Of a stretch of 64,000 nt of DNA, positions 37,902 through 49,200 are shown in pieces. The stretch spans positions 1,627,001 to 1,691,000 of the forward strand of contig NC_134442.1 of assembly GCF_030867145.1 (NCBI RefSeq), written 5' to 3'. The position numbers and the translations under genes were made by a program. Under the pieces are notes generated by a model. It was given only the letters and a program-made list of their open reading frames with translations, made no database searches and was not told where the DNA came from. Positions within the stretch are counted from its first letter, which is position 1; every line of letters begins with the position of its first letter. The stretch comes from Opisthocomus hoazin. Its lineage: Eukaryota; Chordata; Aves; Opisthocomiformes; Opisthocomidae.

Positions 37902-39341
37902 AGATGCGGGCTGAGCAAACACTCAGGGCACTGCAGTGGGGACTGGCAGAAAGGTCAAAGCTGGAATTAAAAGCACTTGCTGGCCTTGGCTGTGAGATTT
38001 GTGCCGTGTTTTCGTCTCTGTAGGTGTTGGGGCAATTGGTGTGGGAGGTTTGTGTCTTGGGATTTGAAAGTACTGTTGCTGGCATGTGCCCATCGTGCCA
38101 TCTCTTCTTTTTAAATACGGGTTTCACGTCCCCCGAGCGGACACGGGCTGGACGAGCCAGCAGCCAGGGGCACTGAGCACCGGCTGCACAGCCGGGCCCG
38201 AGGGTGCTGTTCCGTGGCACCGAGTGCAGGGAAAGGCCGGTGGCTGGCGGTGCCACCCAGGGGCCAGGCCCGGGCCCGATCCTGCGTAACACCTCCCTGC
38301 ACTGGGGGTCTGGATGGTGGGGCCGAGCGCACCCTCAGCAAGGTGGCAGATGGCACCGGACGGGGAGGAGCGGCGCAGGCCAGGGGGTCGTGCCGCCATC
38401 CTGGGGGACCTGGGCAGGCTGGAGAGATGGGCTGGCGGGGGCCTTGTGCAGCTCAGCGAGGGGAAAGGCAAAGGGTGCTGTGCTGGTGACGAGCGGTGGC
38501 ACAGGCTGCCTCGGGAGCTGGTGGAGCTCTGTCCCTGGAGATGTTCCACAGCCTCTGGACATCCTCACTCGCACATGCTAATGCAGCCTGCAGCCCCTCT
38601 CCTTGAGGAGCTCCCTGTATCTGAGCTGCTCCGTCACACAGGGGACATCCCCACGTCCTCATCCTCCCCGCCACTGCCCACGGCACAGCCTGTGTCCTCA
38701 CGGCAGCACCACAGCTCAGCAAGCTGTCCCACCACATCTCATTGAATCCAAACACACCACCATGCTGTGACAAGCCACGGGGCTCCTCCTGGCAGGGCAC
38801 GTTTGGGCCACAGCACCTCAGCGGTGGCATCAGGGGGGAGCACAGTCTTCTCCCGGGGAAACCTGAGCTCTGACCCTGACGAGAAGACCAATGTAGATGG
38901 AGCGTGGCCTTCAGACCTGTGTGTACTGCACAGATCCCTTGGCTGCAGGACAACCTCAGCAGCTCCCTGTGACACAGGAGCTTGCAGGCAGGTCCCACTC
39001 TGTACCAGCGTCCTGCGTGGCCTTGTAGGGAGAAGTTCCCGTGAAAACGCTGTCTCTGTGTGACTGCAGAGATGATGAACAGAGTTGTTTCCTTGTAGCA
39101 AAATCCTAGAGCAGCTTGAATGACCGAAACAGGAGAGTGTCTTCTGCGGATGGGGTCTGCATGGTTTAGTGGTGGACTTGGCAGTGTGATAGAGGGGATT
39201 GTAAGAAATGTGAAACTATAACAAAAAAGCCTTAATATTTTCTAGTTTTTAGTAGTCTTTAGTACTGTAACTTGTATTTCTGCATGCATAGTGATCTAAC
39301 GATGTGGCTGTTGCACTAATCCCTGTTTTCTCATTAAGGAA
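37902..39341. other. Spacer with possible degraded CR1-like stretch, no gene
   Basis: No convincing gene. About 38390-38560 reads LGRLERWAGGGLVQLSEGKGKG then RWHRLPREL, which loosely echoes CR1 ORF2 ([10 protein letters not shown]... and HWNRLPRE). It may be a heavily decayed CR1 with an internal deletion. The last 200 bp are AT-rich. Confidence 0.4.
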
Positions 39342-39907
39342 TGTAGTGAAAGGACATGGGCACAAGCTGTCACTTAGTCGTTAGACAAAATAATTAAGTG
39401 AAACAAAAGTGGTCTTGGTTCTCAGCAAATAATTGGGATAATTGTGGGATAAAAGAGACTCCTAAATGATTCTACTCCAGACAGCTCAGCCTTGGGAGGG
39501 CAAATGCGCCAAGCTACAGAGATCAGAAGGCACCAAGAGGGCAACAAGACCGGAGCCAAGCGACCTGAAGGACATGATCTAGGTGATCCTGGAACTGAGT
39601 TTGCGCAGAAACAAATGTCAATCAGTGAACAGCGTGATGAAGAGGATGGGCCTTCATCTTGGGACCCCCGAAGACCACCCAAAGATGCTAACAGACATGC
39701 GTGAAAGATATTTACATATGCTAATTAGTTCCGAGAAATATAATGAATATTTACCTGTGTGATTGCATTTAAGCTGAAGCAACAGGGTGTCTGGCGTGCA
39801 CGTTTGGAGGAGAAATCCCCCGTGTGCCCGGCGCCGCAATAAAGAATACCTGCTGAACTGTATACATTGTACTGTGAGGTTTTTTTTCCTACCGCGTCTT
39901 CGAATCA
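39342..39907 (+). mobile_element. Solo-LTR-like element
   Basis: The segment starts TGTAGTGAAAGGACATGGG and ends in TCTTCGAATCA. It has a TATA-like CATTTAAG near 39768 and AATAAAG near 39837, followed by a T-rich stretch, which is the U3-R-U5 order of an avian endogenous retroviral LTR. There is no internal retroviral sequence next to it. No target-site duplication could be confirmed, so the limits are approximate. Confidence 0.55.
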
Positions 39908-39986
39908 AGTGTGAGGTTTGTGGTTGGACTCGATGACCTTAAAGGTCTTTTCTCTCCTAAATGATTCTATGATTCTCTGATTCTAA
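39908..39986 (+). mobile_element. CR1 LINE 3' terminal fragment
   Basis: A short CR1 end: GGTTGGACTCGATGACCTTA, then the tail ATGATTCTATGATTCTCTGATTC. Confidence 0.85.
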
Positions 39987-40333
39987 ACTCTCTAGCAATT
40001 GAATTTCCAGATTTGTGAAGAATCAGGTAGGAAAGGGAAATGCACCCTTGCCAAGGGGCAGCCTCATCTTACAAGAACAGTTAAGAAACTTCAGCTGTGA
40101 TTTCTTTTTCTTCTCCAACAGTCCCCACAAATTCAGGATATATATAATTCACAGACATTTCTTTTTGTTCAGCTAGTTCTGTTCTGTGGGCCGCTTGAAA
40201 ATTTGCAGATTTACTTCATTCAGATGCAGAATTACTTGATTAATTTAATCCTATAATTCTGACTATGTCCTTGTCATTTGAGATGAGTTCTCAGGATGGA
40301 GGCCCAGCCTTGTCAACACGCAGGTGAAAAAAC
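39987..40333. other. AT-rich spacer, nothing recognised
   Basis: No gene, RNA or repeat signature seen in about 350 bp. Confidence 0.5.
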
Positions 40334-40690
40334 ATAGCATAGAATAGAATAATTTCGTTTGGAAGGGACCTACAATGACCATCTAGTCCAACTGCCCGAC
40401 ACCTTCAGGACTGAGCAAAGGTCAAACTGAGTCATTGAGGACATTGCCCAAAGGCCCCTTGGGCACGGACAGGCCTGGGGCACCGACCGCCTCTCAGGCA
40501 GCCTGTCCCAGCACCCGGCCGCCCTCTCGGTGCAGAAACGGATCCTCGTGCCCAGCTGAACCTGCCCTGACACAGCTCTGAGCCGTTCCCACGCGTCCTG
40601 TCCCTGGACCCCAGCAGCAGAGCTCAGCACCTCCCGCTCACATCCCCTCCTGGGGAAGCTGTGGAGAGCGGTGAAGTGGGACAGGGTAAC
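40334..40690 (-). mobile_element. CR1 LINE 3' fragment
   Basis: The reversed CR1 3' end (AGCATAGAATAGAATAATTT, TTGGAAGGGACC, CATCTAGTCCAACTGCC) runs on into reversed ORF2 C-terminal sequence with the GCAGCCTGTCCCAGC block. Most of it recurs at 54857-55060. Confidence 0.8.
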
Positions 40691-41150
40691 ACACGGCTGT
40701 AGGCAAGAACAGACAGGTTGGGGCCCCAAAAATGAGGATTTTGGCCCTGAAAATGAGGCTTTGCAGGTGAGGACTCTGGACTGAGGCAGAGGGAACCTTC
40801 CCTTGGCTCAGGGCAAGGCTGCGCCAGCCCAGAGCACGCAGGATGTGGCCGCCTCTGCACCGTGGCACGAGTGGCGACTCGCCGGCTTGGCAGGGCGCGG
40901 GGGCCTTTCCATGCCCGGGGGTGTCTGAGGAGGGGACAGGCTGCCTAAAGCGTCTCCCCTCCTCCTCCCCTCTGTGTTTCTGTTGTCCAGCGGGGCATCT
41001 GGGGCTCTGCTGCAAGGACACCCGGGGTCAGCGTGCGCTGTGCTGCCGTGGGCTGCTGGGAAAGGACGGCATTGGGAAGCTCCCCGGACAACCTTGCTTC
41101 CTTCAGGGGCTGCCATGTCCCCTTTGCCCTTTGCCCCACTAAAGGAGAGA
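40472..41150. repeat. Segment duplicated at 54857-55510
   Basis: About 0.65 kb is shared with 54857-55510 in the same orientation, at roughly 90% identity by eye. It starts at GGGGCACCGACCGCCTCTCA, includes part of the CR1 fragment, a few GAGGATTTTGG-type minisatellite units near 40720-40770, and a GC-rich stretch. The similarity fades after about 41150. It marks an old duplication between region 2 and the 9.4-kb unit of region 3. Confidence 0.8.
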
Positions 41151-41431
41151 CTTCTCCAGGAGGGAACAAACCCAGCTACTTCTGGGGAAACCCTAGCTGA
41201 GGGTAAACTTGTCAAACAAGAGGGCAGCCAGGGTGTGCTGAGGGATGAGATGTTCTGCGGGCTGTGGGAGAGGCCAGGAATGACCGTGTCTGCTCAGCAC
41301 GCTCAGGGTGCTCCCCATGCGAAGGACGCCAGGAGGCTGGGCTTGTGGATCCATCTTTAACCAAAAAGGCAGCCGTTTCTCCCAGGAGAGCCTCACCTCT
41401 GGCTGGCTTTGCAGGGCCAGCAGCACAGTGC

Positions 41432-42796
41432 TCACAGGGTCCATCGCCATGTTGGCTGCTCCCTTGCAGATCGCAGGATGTGGATGGTCTGAGACGCAAA
41501 GGAACGGACTGAGGGGTTGGTGTCTTTCTCCAAGAGCTTGAGGGCTGCAACAGAAAGAGATGAGATGAGATGAGATGAGATGAGATGAGATGAGATGAGA
41601 TGAGATGAGATGAGATGAGATGAGATGAGATGAGATGAGATGAGATGAGATGAGATGAGATGAAAGCCCACTGTCTGCAGAGACCCCCAGGCATCCCCTC
41701 CAGAGCACGCCAGGCCCACCCTTCTCTTTCCCTGGCCAGGAGGAGCAGGTGGGACACAAGGGTCAGTTGGAAGCTGCTGCTCCAAACGCCCCTGAGATGT
41801 ACCCCTGTCCGTGAAGCGTTTCCCTGGAGCTGGGCAAGGCATGGCAGCACCCGTCCCCGGTCTGTTCTCAGCTCCACCAGTGCTGCCCCCACTCACCATC
41901 GCAGACTTCACAGAGCTTCTCCCCGTGCTGGTCCCTCAGGTGCTGCACGGCAAGCCCTAGGCACAGAGCTCCCATCAGACCCCCCCACTACCCAGCACGC
42001 AAGGCCCCTAGCCCTGCCCGCTGAGCTGCACGGCCTCCCCCCTCAACAGGGTGACCCCAGGAAGGACGGTGGCCTGGGGCCAGGCTGCCCAGAGAAGGAC
42101 CGGGGACGGTGGCTCACCAATGAACCTGACGGCCGCCTCTCGCAAGCTGGCCTTAGCATCCTGCAGGTACGGCAGGCTCTGCTCCAGGTATTCCTCAGCC
42201 CTGCTCCTGTCCCGCGCTAGCTGCAGAGAGCACGTGGGCATGGCCACGTCACAGAGGCTCCCCGGCCACAGGAGTAGGCCCTCCTCCAGCACCCCCCGTT
42301 GCAGAGACCCGGGGGGCAGTCCTCACCCAGTCTGGGCCCGGGGACTTGGGGGTTGTCCTCACCAAGCACTCGCTGATCCTTCATGCCTGCTAGGTCCACA
42401 CCAGGTGTCTGAGCTGGTTCCACCTGAGGAGCTCTGCTGCAGCCAGAAGGGCTTCCCCAGAGGCCTGCAGAGCAGCAGAAGCTGGGAGATGGCACCATGG
42501 CTTGTGGAAGGAGATCTGGTGTCTCCCTCCTTTTGCCTTTGCTCCTGGGGTGATCCCACCCTTAGGAAGCTGGGATGTGCCCTGGCCCACATAGCTGCGA
42601 CTTTCTTCCCTGCTCCGTTGCTGAGCTTTGACAGCTGTACCTTGGACACGCTCTGCGGTTGGTCGCTCATATGAAAGAGCAGCAGAAGCAGGCCCCCTTG
42701 CATGTTCTTCTTCATCTGCCTCTTGCTGTTCCCCACCACAGTGCTCATCAGGTGTCTGCAGAGCCTGGTGGAGAGCTCTCTCAGCTGTCTGAGTTC
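41432..42796 (-). pseudogene. Maestro HEAT-repeat (MROH)-family pseudogene, C-terminal exons
   Basis: Five minus-strand exons with correct splice sites and matching phases encode the C-terminal HEAT repeats of a maestro-like protein: 42641-42796 (ELRQLREL...KRQMKK...SDQPQSVSK), 42363-42464 (ASGEALLAAAELLRW), 42118-42220 (DRSRAEEYLEQSLPYLQ), 41897-41956 (LAVQHLRDQHGEKLCEV) and 41432-41544 (ALKLLEKDTNPSVRS, then the stop). The second exon has two in-frame stops, TAG at 42390-42392 and TGA at 42381-42383. Relatives have Gln and Trp at these places, so CAG-to-TAG and TGG-to-TGA changes have killed it. Exons further upstream (right of 42796) were not confidently found. Confidence 0.82.
41557..41663. 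repeat. (GAGAT)n pentanucleotide microsatellite
   Basis: About 21 nearly perfect GAGAT copies. They lie in the last intron of the MROH-like pseudogene, about a dozen bases from the acceptor, so on the minus strand they form a CTCAT pyrimidine-rich tract running into the splice site. Confidence 0.95.
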
Positions 42797-45464
42797 CTGG
42801 CAGGGAGAAGAACAGTAGGACTTCAGCAACGGCAGCTCTCTGCCCACAGTGAGCAGAAGCGTTAGCATGGATGATGGGAGGGGAGGTGCTCCCGGGTCGG
42901 ATTCTGCTCACGGGAGCTGTGGGTCAGACCTGCAGCCACAGCTGAACGGCCATGGGCTCGTGAAAGGCCACTCAGGAGATTTCCTCCAGGCAGTGCCTGT
43001 GCCTCAGAACGCTCTCCCAGACACCCAGCACTCCCCACCAGCGGCACCAGCCGTGCTGGAGAAGAGCTCCCCACGGTCCGGCTGAGGACGAGACCAGGGG
43101 GCTGCTCCTTAGCAATGCCTCCGGGCCACGTCCCACTGGCTCAGCCTCAGCCCCTTTCCTTGGGGTCTGGGGAGAACGTCTGGTCCTGCCCTGCAGCGCA
43201 GCTGGGGAGCCCTCGGGGCTCTGGAAGCAGCTGCCAGGGAGAAGCTGGGCTGGGCTGCAGAACCCAGAAGCCATCCCACAGGAGCCCAGGGCAGAAAGCA
43301 GAAGAGAAGGCCTTGCTCTGAGTGCTGCTCGCAGGGCCATCAACATGGCCAACAGCAGCCCCTGCCCCAGGCCTACAGCTCCCAGCATGCCCTGGGGCGC
43401 TCCTCCCTGCCCTGCCTTCCACTCGCCAGAAGCATCTCCTTTGTTTCACAAGGGATGAGAGTTTCACGCAGTAAACCTCAGAGGTGCTCTTATTTCTTCT
43501 CAACTCAGCAGCCATTGCCAAGCACACATCCAGTCAGGCCAGGAGAGCACGGGGTCCCTTCTGCTCCGCGTCCCTCACACGATGAGGAGGTGACAGCCAC
43601 CAGCCCCTGTGAGCCGACAGCTCGCCAACAGCCACCGCGCTAAGGGACACAGCCCCTGCTCAGACACCACGGGCCTCTGGAATGGCTCTCCAGAAAGGTG
43701 CCCAGGAGAAGGACAAAAGAAGGACCGAGCATCTGCAAGATCAGAGCAGAATGAGGAAGCCAAGAGCGTAACGTGGCAACACTCCAAAAGTGAGAAAAGA
43801 CACCAAACTCTTCTGAGGATGTCACGTCATCTTGGCAGACCAGTGCCCTCTCCCGCACGCCAGCAGGACCCAGCAAAGTCTTACTCCTGAGATTTCACCA
43901 TGTGTGGTGGCAAGCCCCTGGGCAAGCCTCATTAGCCATATCCTTCGACAGCTTTAATTGACGACTCCAGCCCTTGGGACAGACACACAGACAGATGAGA
44001 GGTTAACCAAGGCTGTGAGGAAGAAAGAATCCCATGCTACGTCTACATCACCAAACGTCTCAAGGCACACCAGACTTCAGTGCACTTCACATTTCTTCAC
44101 AGCTCTACTTGGCTACTGCCGAAATAACGACTTTGCCTCTCTCCGTCTTTTCTTTCGTAGCTCTGTCCATTGCCGACAGCAGCCTGCTGCAAATTCCTTA
44201 CCGTAATTCTGCTCACTGAATGCAGTCATGTGTGCATATAGACAGTACCCAGTAAGGAGTGGCAGAGCAGAGAATGGGATTTTTGCCAAACTTGACAAAG
44301 ACACCCTGTGAAAATGACAGCCCTTCCATCTGAAAGAGCAACAGCAGCTTTAGTAGCGGGGTGGGGAGGGGGGGAAGCTGAAAGAGGTTCTGTAGCACTT
44401 TTCACTACTTTCCCTTGGAACAGCAAGGTGCAATCATGCCTTGTGACTTTGGCCAATGAAATCCATTAAAACTTAATGCTTTAAAAAAAAGCAACAACCA
44501 AACCAAACACCACAGTTGCATTTCTAGCAATTACTGGAAATCTGCTGACAAAAATGTTGCACATTGCAAAGCTAAAGCACAGCCGCACAGAGCTGTCTGG
44601 TGGTTGGAATAACCACCAAATAACAGAAGAAGTGAAGAACATTTTGCAACTTCCAGCACTACAGTTGATTTGGATGGAGTCAAGAACTAAAGCAGCCACA
44701 ACAGATGAAGGACATCATGTAACATCCACAATAGAACACAAGTAAAAACTTTAGTTACTACCACTCTGGTAAAATGCGGGAATGACACATCTCTCCATTG
44801 CTGCTGAAACCAGAGCTCCATCACTGCACCAGGGTTTCCATCGTGTTCCTAAACACGCGCTCCTGCACTTCACGTTGGACGTACCCAGCCGATTAACGAT
44901 CCAAGACCATAAACCCAAACAGAAGGAACAAAGAAAAGCGTGAATTTTAGTGGAAGATTTTTGATTTCTCTTTCAGCTGAACATCAGATGCTTCCGAAAA
45001 GGAAACGCTGGGGCAGACAGCCCTGTCACAAGAAACTCACCTCCACAAACAGGAACAGTGACGCCTGCTGGCAAGCTTCTGTCGAATGAGTCGCATCAGA
45101 CTGGCGATTACTGGAGAAAACCTGGAACAGGGAGAGGGGAGAAAAACACCTCTGTGTTACCCCAACATCATCCTCTGAAGGAATTGTGTCACATAGGATG
45201 CACTCGTTAACTGTCACAGCACATGTCACTAGCAGTCACATGTCAGCTCCTCATTTTATTTCATGTTCCTGATTTCTGCGCTGCGTTCCTGTGCACTGCG
45301 CGGTGTGCAGCGTGTGCTGCGCTGTGGGATTCACTGCCCTGTCTGCTCTCTGTCGCGTTCCCTGTGCTGTGCTGCTGCATTCTGTGGTACCGACTGCCCT
45401 GTGCCCACGGTCTGTGTGACACTGTCGGTGCTGTGCTGGCTGCTGTGCTGTGTGGGGCCCAGGG
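42797..45464. other. Spacer, no gene confirmed
   Basis: Mixed GC-rich (to about 43.9 kb) and AT-rich sequence. Scattered open frames occur on both strands. A few minus-strand stretches with AG/GT borders (for example around 45040-45130) could be remnants of upstream exons of the MROH-like pseudogene, but I cannot support any of them. Confidence 0.4.
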
Positions 45465-46210
45465 GGCGGTCCCCCAGCCCCGGGTCCAGACCGCGGATTG
45501 GCCGAGACAGCACTGGGCGGAGCCACCAACGGTCACCACCCACAGCGGGCGGAGCCACCAACAGCCACCAACGGGCACTGCCCCGCAGCAGACGGAGGCC
45601 GGCCAGACCCATCGGCACTGTGATGCACAGGGACGCGGCAGCGCAGGCGCCGGCAGCGGGTGGAACGCGGCGTCCTCGGCTTCCCCTGGGCTGCCCGCGC
45701 CTGGCAGAGCCCCCGCAGCCGCCCGGCCCCAGCACCTGTCCCCGCAGGCGATCGCCTGCCCGGGGGTCCGGCGGAGGGGTGCGCGGGGCTGTTCCCGGAG
45801 GGGTGACAGCCAGCCGGCCGGCCGGGGTGCCACAGGCAGACGTGGGGCTCTGCCTGGGGGCCGAGCTGCAGGAGGGGGTGGGCAGGTGGAGGGGTGTCCG
45901 GGAGGGACCCCGAGCCATGGAGCTGGGCTCTGCCATCTGCGGCACGCACAGCCCAGCTCGGCGTGTGGTCGGCCAGCGCGGCAGGGCCAGGAGCCGTCTG
46001 TGTGCCGGGAGGAAGGTACAGGGAACGGCTGGGCAGGGGTGGCAGCAGGTCACTGCTCGGGGCTGTCAGGGGAACACTCCTCACTCTCCCAGGGACCTCG
46101 GTGGGATCGGAGGAGGCCCCGGGCATGTGGGTACAGCCCCGGTCAGCCGGCGGGACGGATGGAGAGGGCTTGAAGCGGAAATGGAGGGGTCGGAGGACAC
46201 CCATGGGAGA
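45465..46210. promoter_or_regulatory. CpG-rich island
   Basis: A locally very GC- and CpG-rich block. It has an inverted CCAAT box (GATTGGCC, about 45495), GC boxes (GGGCGG) and a near-direct duplication of GGGCGGAGCCACCAAC at about 45508 and 45547. The dense CpGs contrast with the CpG-poor satellite that starts right after it. It looks like a CpG-island promoter but no transcript start or coding exon is evident on either side. Confidence 0.5.
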
Positions 46211-46224
46211 GCTGGAGGTGAGCT

Positions 46225-49200
46225 ACGGGTTGGCATGGCGTTGTTTGGGATGGCGTGTGTTGTGTCCTGTCTTCTGTGTTGTGCGCTGTACCCTCTGCTG
46301 TGTGTTGGGTCTGTCGCATGGTATGGAGTTTACTGCATGATAAGGTATTTATGGTGTGGTCCGGTGTTTTGGATGGTGTGGATGGCATTTTGAATGGTAT
46401 AGGATGGTATAGGATGGTAAGCCTTGCATGGTGCAGTGTGTGCATGTATTGTATGGTATGTATTATGTATTATTGTATTTTGTATGGTATGGTTTTGTAT
46501 CTGGTATAGTATGGTTTTTTATTTTGTATGGTAGGGTATTTTGTATTGCAGGTACGGTATGGTCTGTACTGTAAGAATTGTATTCAGTTTTGTACTGCCC
46601 GTATGGCACAGCGCTGGGCATGGTATGGGGTGTGGTGCTGTGCTGCATGCATTACATTTTTTTTTGGCGTTAGATTTTGCATTGCGTTTAATGTATGCAT
46701 GGTGTGGTGTGTACGGCATTGTCTATGTTGTGTATTTTGTACAGTATGGTGTATTTTGTGTTGTTGGCATTGGGGGTATGGTCTTGGGGATGTGGCATTG
46801 GGGTGTATGGTGTTGTCTGGCGTGCAGGGTGTTGTTTGGCATGAACGGTGTGCTGTACATCGAAGGGCAAGTTACTTATAGTGTCCTATTGTCTGTGTTG
46901 TATGGTGTGGTGTCTGTTGTACTGTATGGTATGTGTTGCATATGTTGAATGGTATGTATGGTGTCATAGAGTATGTACCGTACTGTATGCATTGTATTGT
47001 ATCCTATTTATTTTATTTTCTGTATTGCATTCCATCATGTATTTTCTGCTGTAATTTTATTGTATTGTTTATTTTTTTGTGTAGTGTACTGTGTGTATTG
47101 TATGGTCTGGTAGGCATGGTATGGTACTGTGGGTATTGTTTTGTGTTTTATCTATTGTAGGGCATTGTCTGCATCGTGTTGTATGTTTCTAATTTGTGTT
47201 TTATTTTTCTATTGCAATTGTATTTTATTTATTGTATAGTATGCAGTTTTTCTCTGTGCAGTGTGTTGTCTAACTGTTTCTATTGTATTTATTTTGTATG
47301 GTGTGCTTCATTATGCATTGCATTTCATATTGTATTACATGTATGGTGTGTGGAATACAGAACGGTACTGACTGTATGGTATGTGATGTATTGCACTGGG
47401 TTTTGTGTTGTACTGGGTCTGGTCTGTTCTGTGTGTTGTGTTGGGTGTATTGTGTGGGGTTTGATTCTCTTTTGTATTGCATTGTAATGTTTGTATTGTA
47501 AGTTTGGTATTCTGTTTTATGGTATGGCATTTCTTTGATTGTATGCAATGTATTGAAAAGTGTGGTATTTATTTCTTGTAAGTATTGTCTGTATTGTATG
47601 GTTTAATTTTTATTGTATTTTATGTATTGTTTTTTGTATTATATTGTAATGTACGGTATGTAATGTAAAGTATGGTAGTGTATGGTATGGTAATTTATGG
47701 TCTGGCATTGTATGGTATGGCATTGTACTGTATTTTGCATTGAATTTTATGTATTTGATGTACTATACTGTATTTTATGTGTTTTCTTTAATGTATGTTA
47801 AGGTATTTATTTTATTGTATGTATTCCATGTATTATTTTGGGTGTAGTACATGGTATGCTTTCTATTGTATTGTATTTTCTAGTCTACTGGGAACTGTAT
47901 TGTATGGTATGCATTGTATGGTATGGTATGCATGGTATAGTGTGCATTGTATTCTATGTTGTGCATTGTATCGATTGTATTCTATTTTATGGTATGTATT
48001 GTATAGCTTGTACAGTGTGTGGGTACTGTATGTTGTGTACACATTGTATTGTATTGCGCGGTGTGTATTGTCTTCTCTATATTGTGTGTTTTGTGCTGTA
48101 GGTACTGTAATTTCTTTTCTACTGTATTTTGTATTGTATTGTGTGCATTTGATAGTATGTAACATATATAGTGTGTGCTATAGTAGGTGTTGTGTTGCTT
48201 GTGTTGTATTTTCTATTGAATGTATGTGCTCTGTGGCTTTTGCGTTGTGTTGCATTGCATGTACTGTACGTCATGCTATGGCATTATGTTAATGCACGTG
48301 TTGTATGGTATGGATTGCGTGTGTGGTGTTGTATGGTATGTACTGTAGGGCGTGGTGTTGTATGTATTGCATTGTGCGTACTGTATTTTGAATTGTATTG
48401 AATTCTGTATTTTATTGTGGGGTTTTTGTATTGTATTTTATATACTGTATTGTATTGTACGGTTTTTATTGTATTGTACGTACTGTAATGCATTTTGTGT
48501 TGCAATGTATTTTGCAGTGTGCTTTATGTGTGGCGTGGCTTGGACCGTACAGCCTGTAGTGTATGGCTTGCACTGGACTTTGGTTTGTGTTGTATGGCCC
48601 TGCAGTATTGCAGACTGTCTTGTACAAGAGTGCAGACAGCAGGTACTGCATTCCATCGCAGATCCACTGGGATAAGCGAGACACGGCGGAATGAGTCCCA
48701 CAGCTGGAGTGCTGCGATGGAGGGCTATAGGCTCCATTGTACGTGTTGTATTTTGTGTTGTATCGTATTTTTTGTGTCATCGTGTTTCTATTGCACTGTG
48801 TGTAGCGTGTTTCATACAATATTTTGTGTTATTTTGTATGGTACGGCATTTACAGTGTTGCATTTTGCAATGTGCTGTATTTTGTATAGTGAGGGTTGGT
48901 AGGATTGTCTGGTATGCACTGCCTGTGTGGTTCGGTTTCTGTGGCACGGTTTGTAGGTATGGTAGGCGTGGTCTTGTACTGTATGTTCTACTGTTTGGTA
49001 CATATGGTATGGTATGGTATTTTGGTTGTGGGTATGGTATGGCATTGGGTGCGGTACGGTATTGTTTTGTGCGTCTTGCGTTACATTTTGCATTGTATTC
49101 CATTCTGCGTTGCATTTGTATGTGTAAGGCATGGTATGGTACATACAGTGTTTTGTTTTGTAAGGTGTGGTGTCTTTTGTACTATGCAGTGGGTACGGTG

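Noticed and set aside
38314-38745. 143-codon frame with CR1-like phrases (RLERWAGG..., RWHRLPREL)
   Set aside because: The similarity is loose and partial. It is at best a decayed CR1 scrap, so it is mentioned only within the spacer entry.
41556-41664. Regular short repeats that might suggest a CRISPR-like array
   Set aside because: The motif is a simple 5-bp microsatellite with no spacers, in a vertebrate genome.
41193-41892. Minus-strand open frames containing repeated ISSHL or SHLIS residues
   Set aside because: They are translations of the GAGAT microsatellite, read through an intron of the MROH-like pseudogene.
45026-45229. Possible upstream exon of the MROH-like gene on the minus strand near 45040-45130
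   Set aside because: It has AG and GT borders, but the translation does not clearly match the family and the intervening exons were not found.
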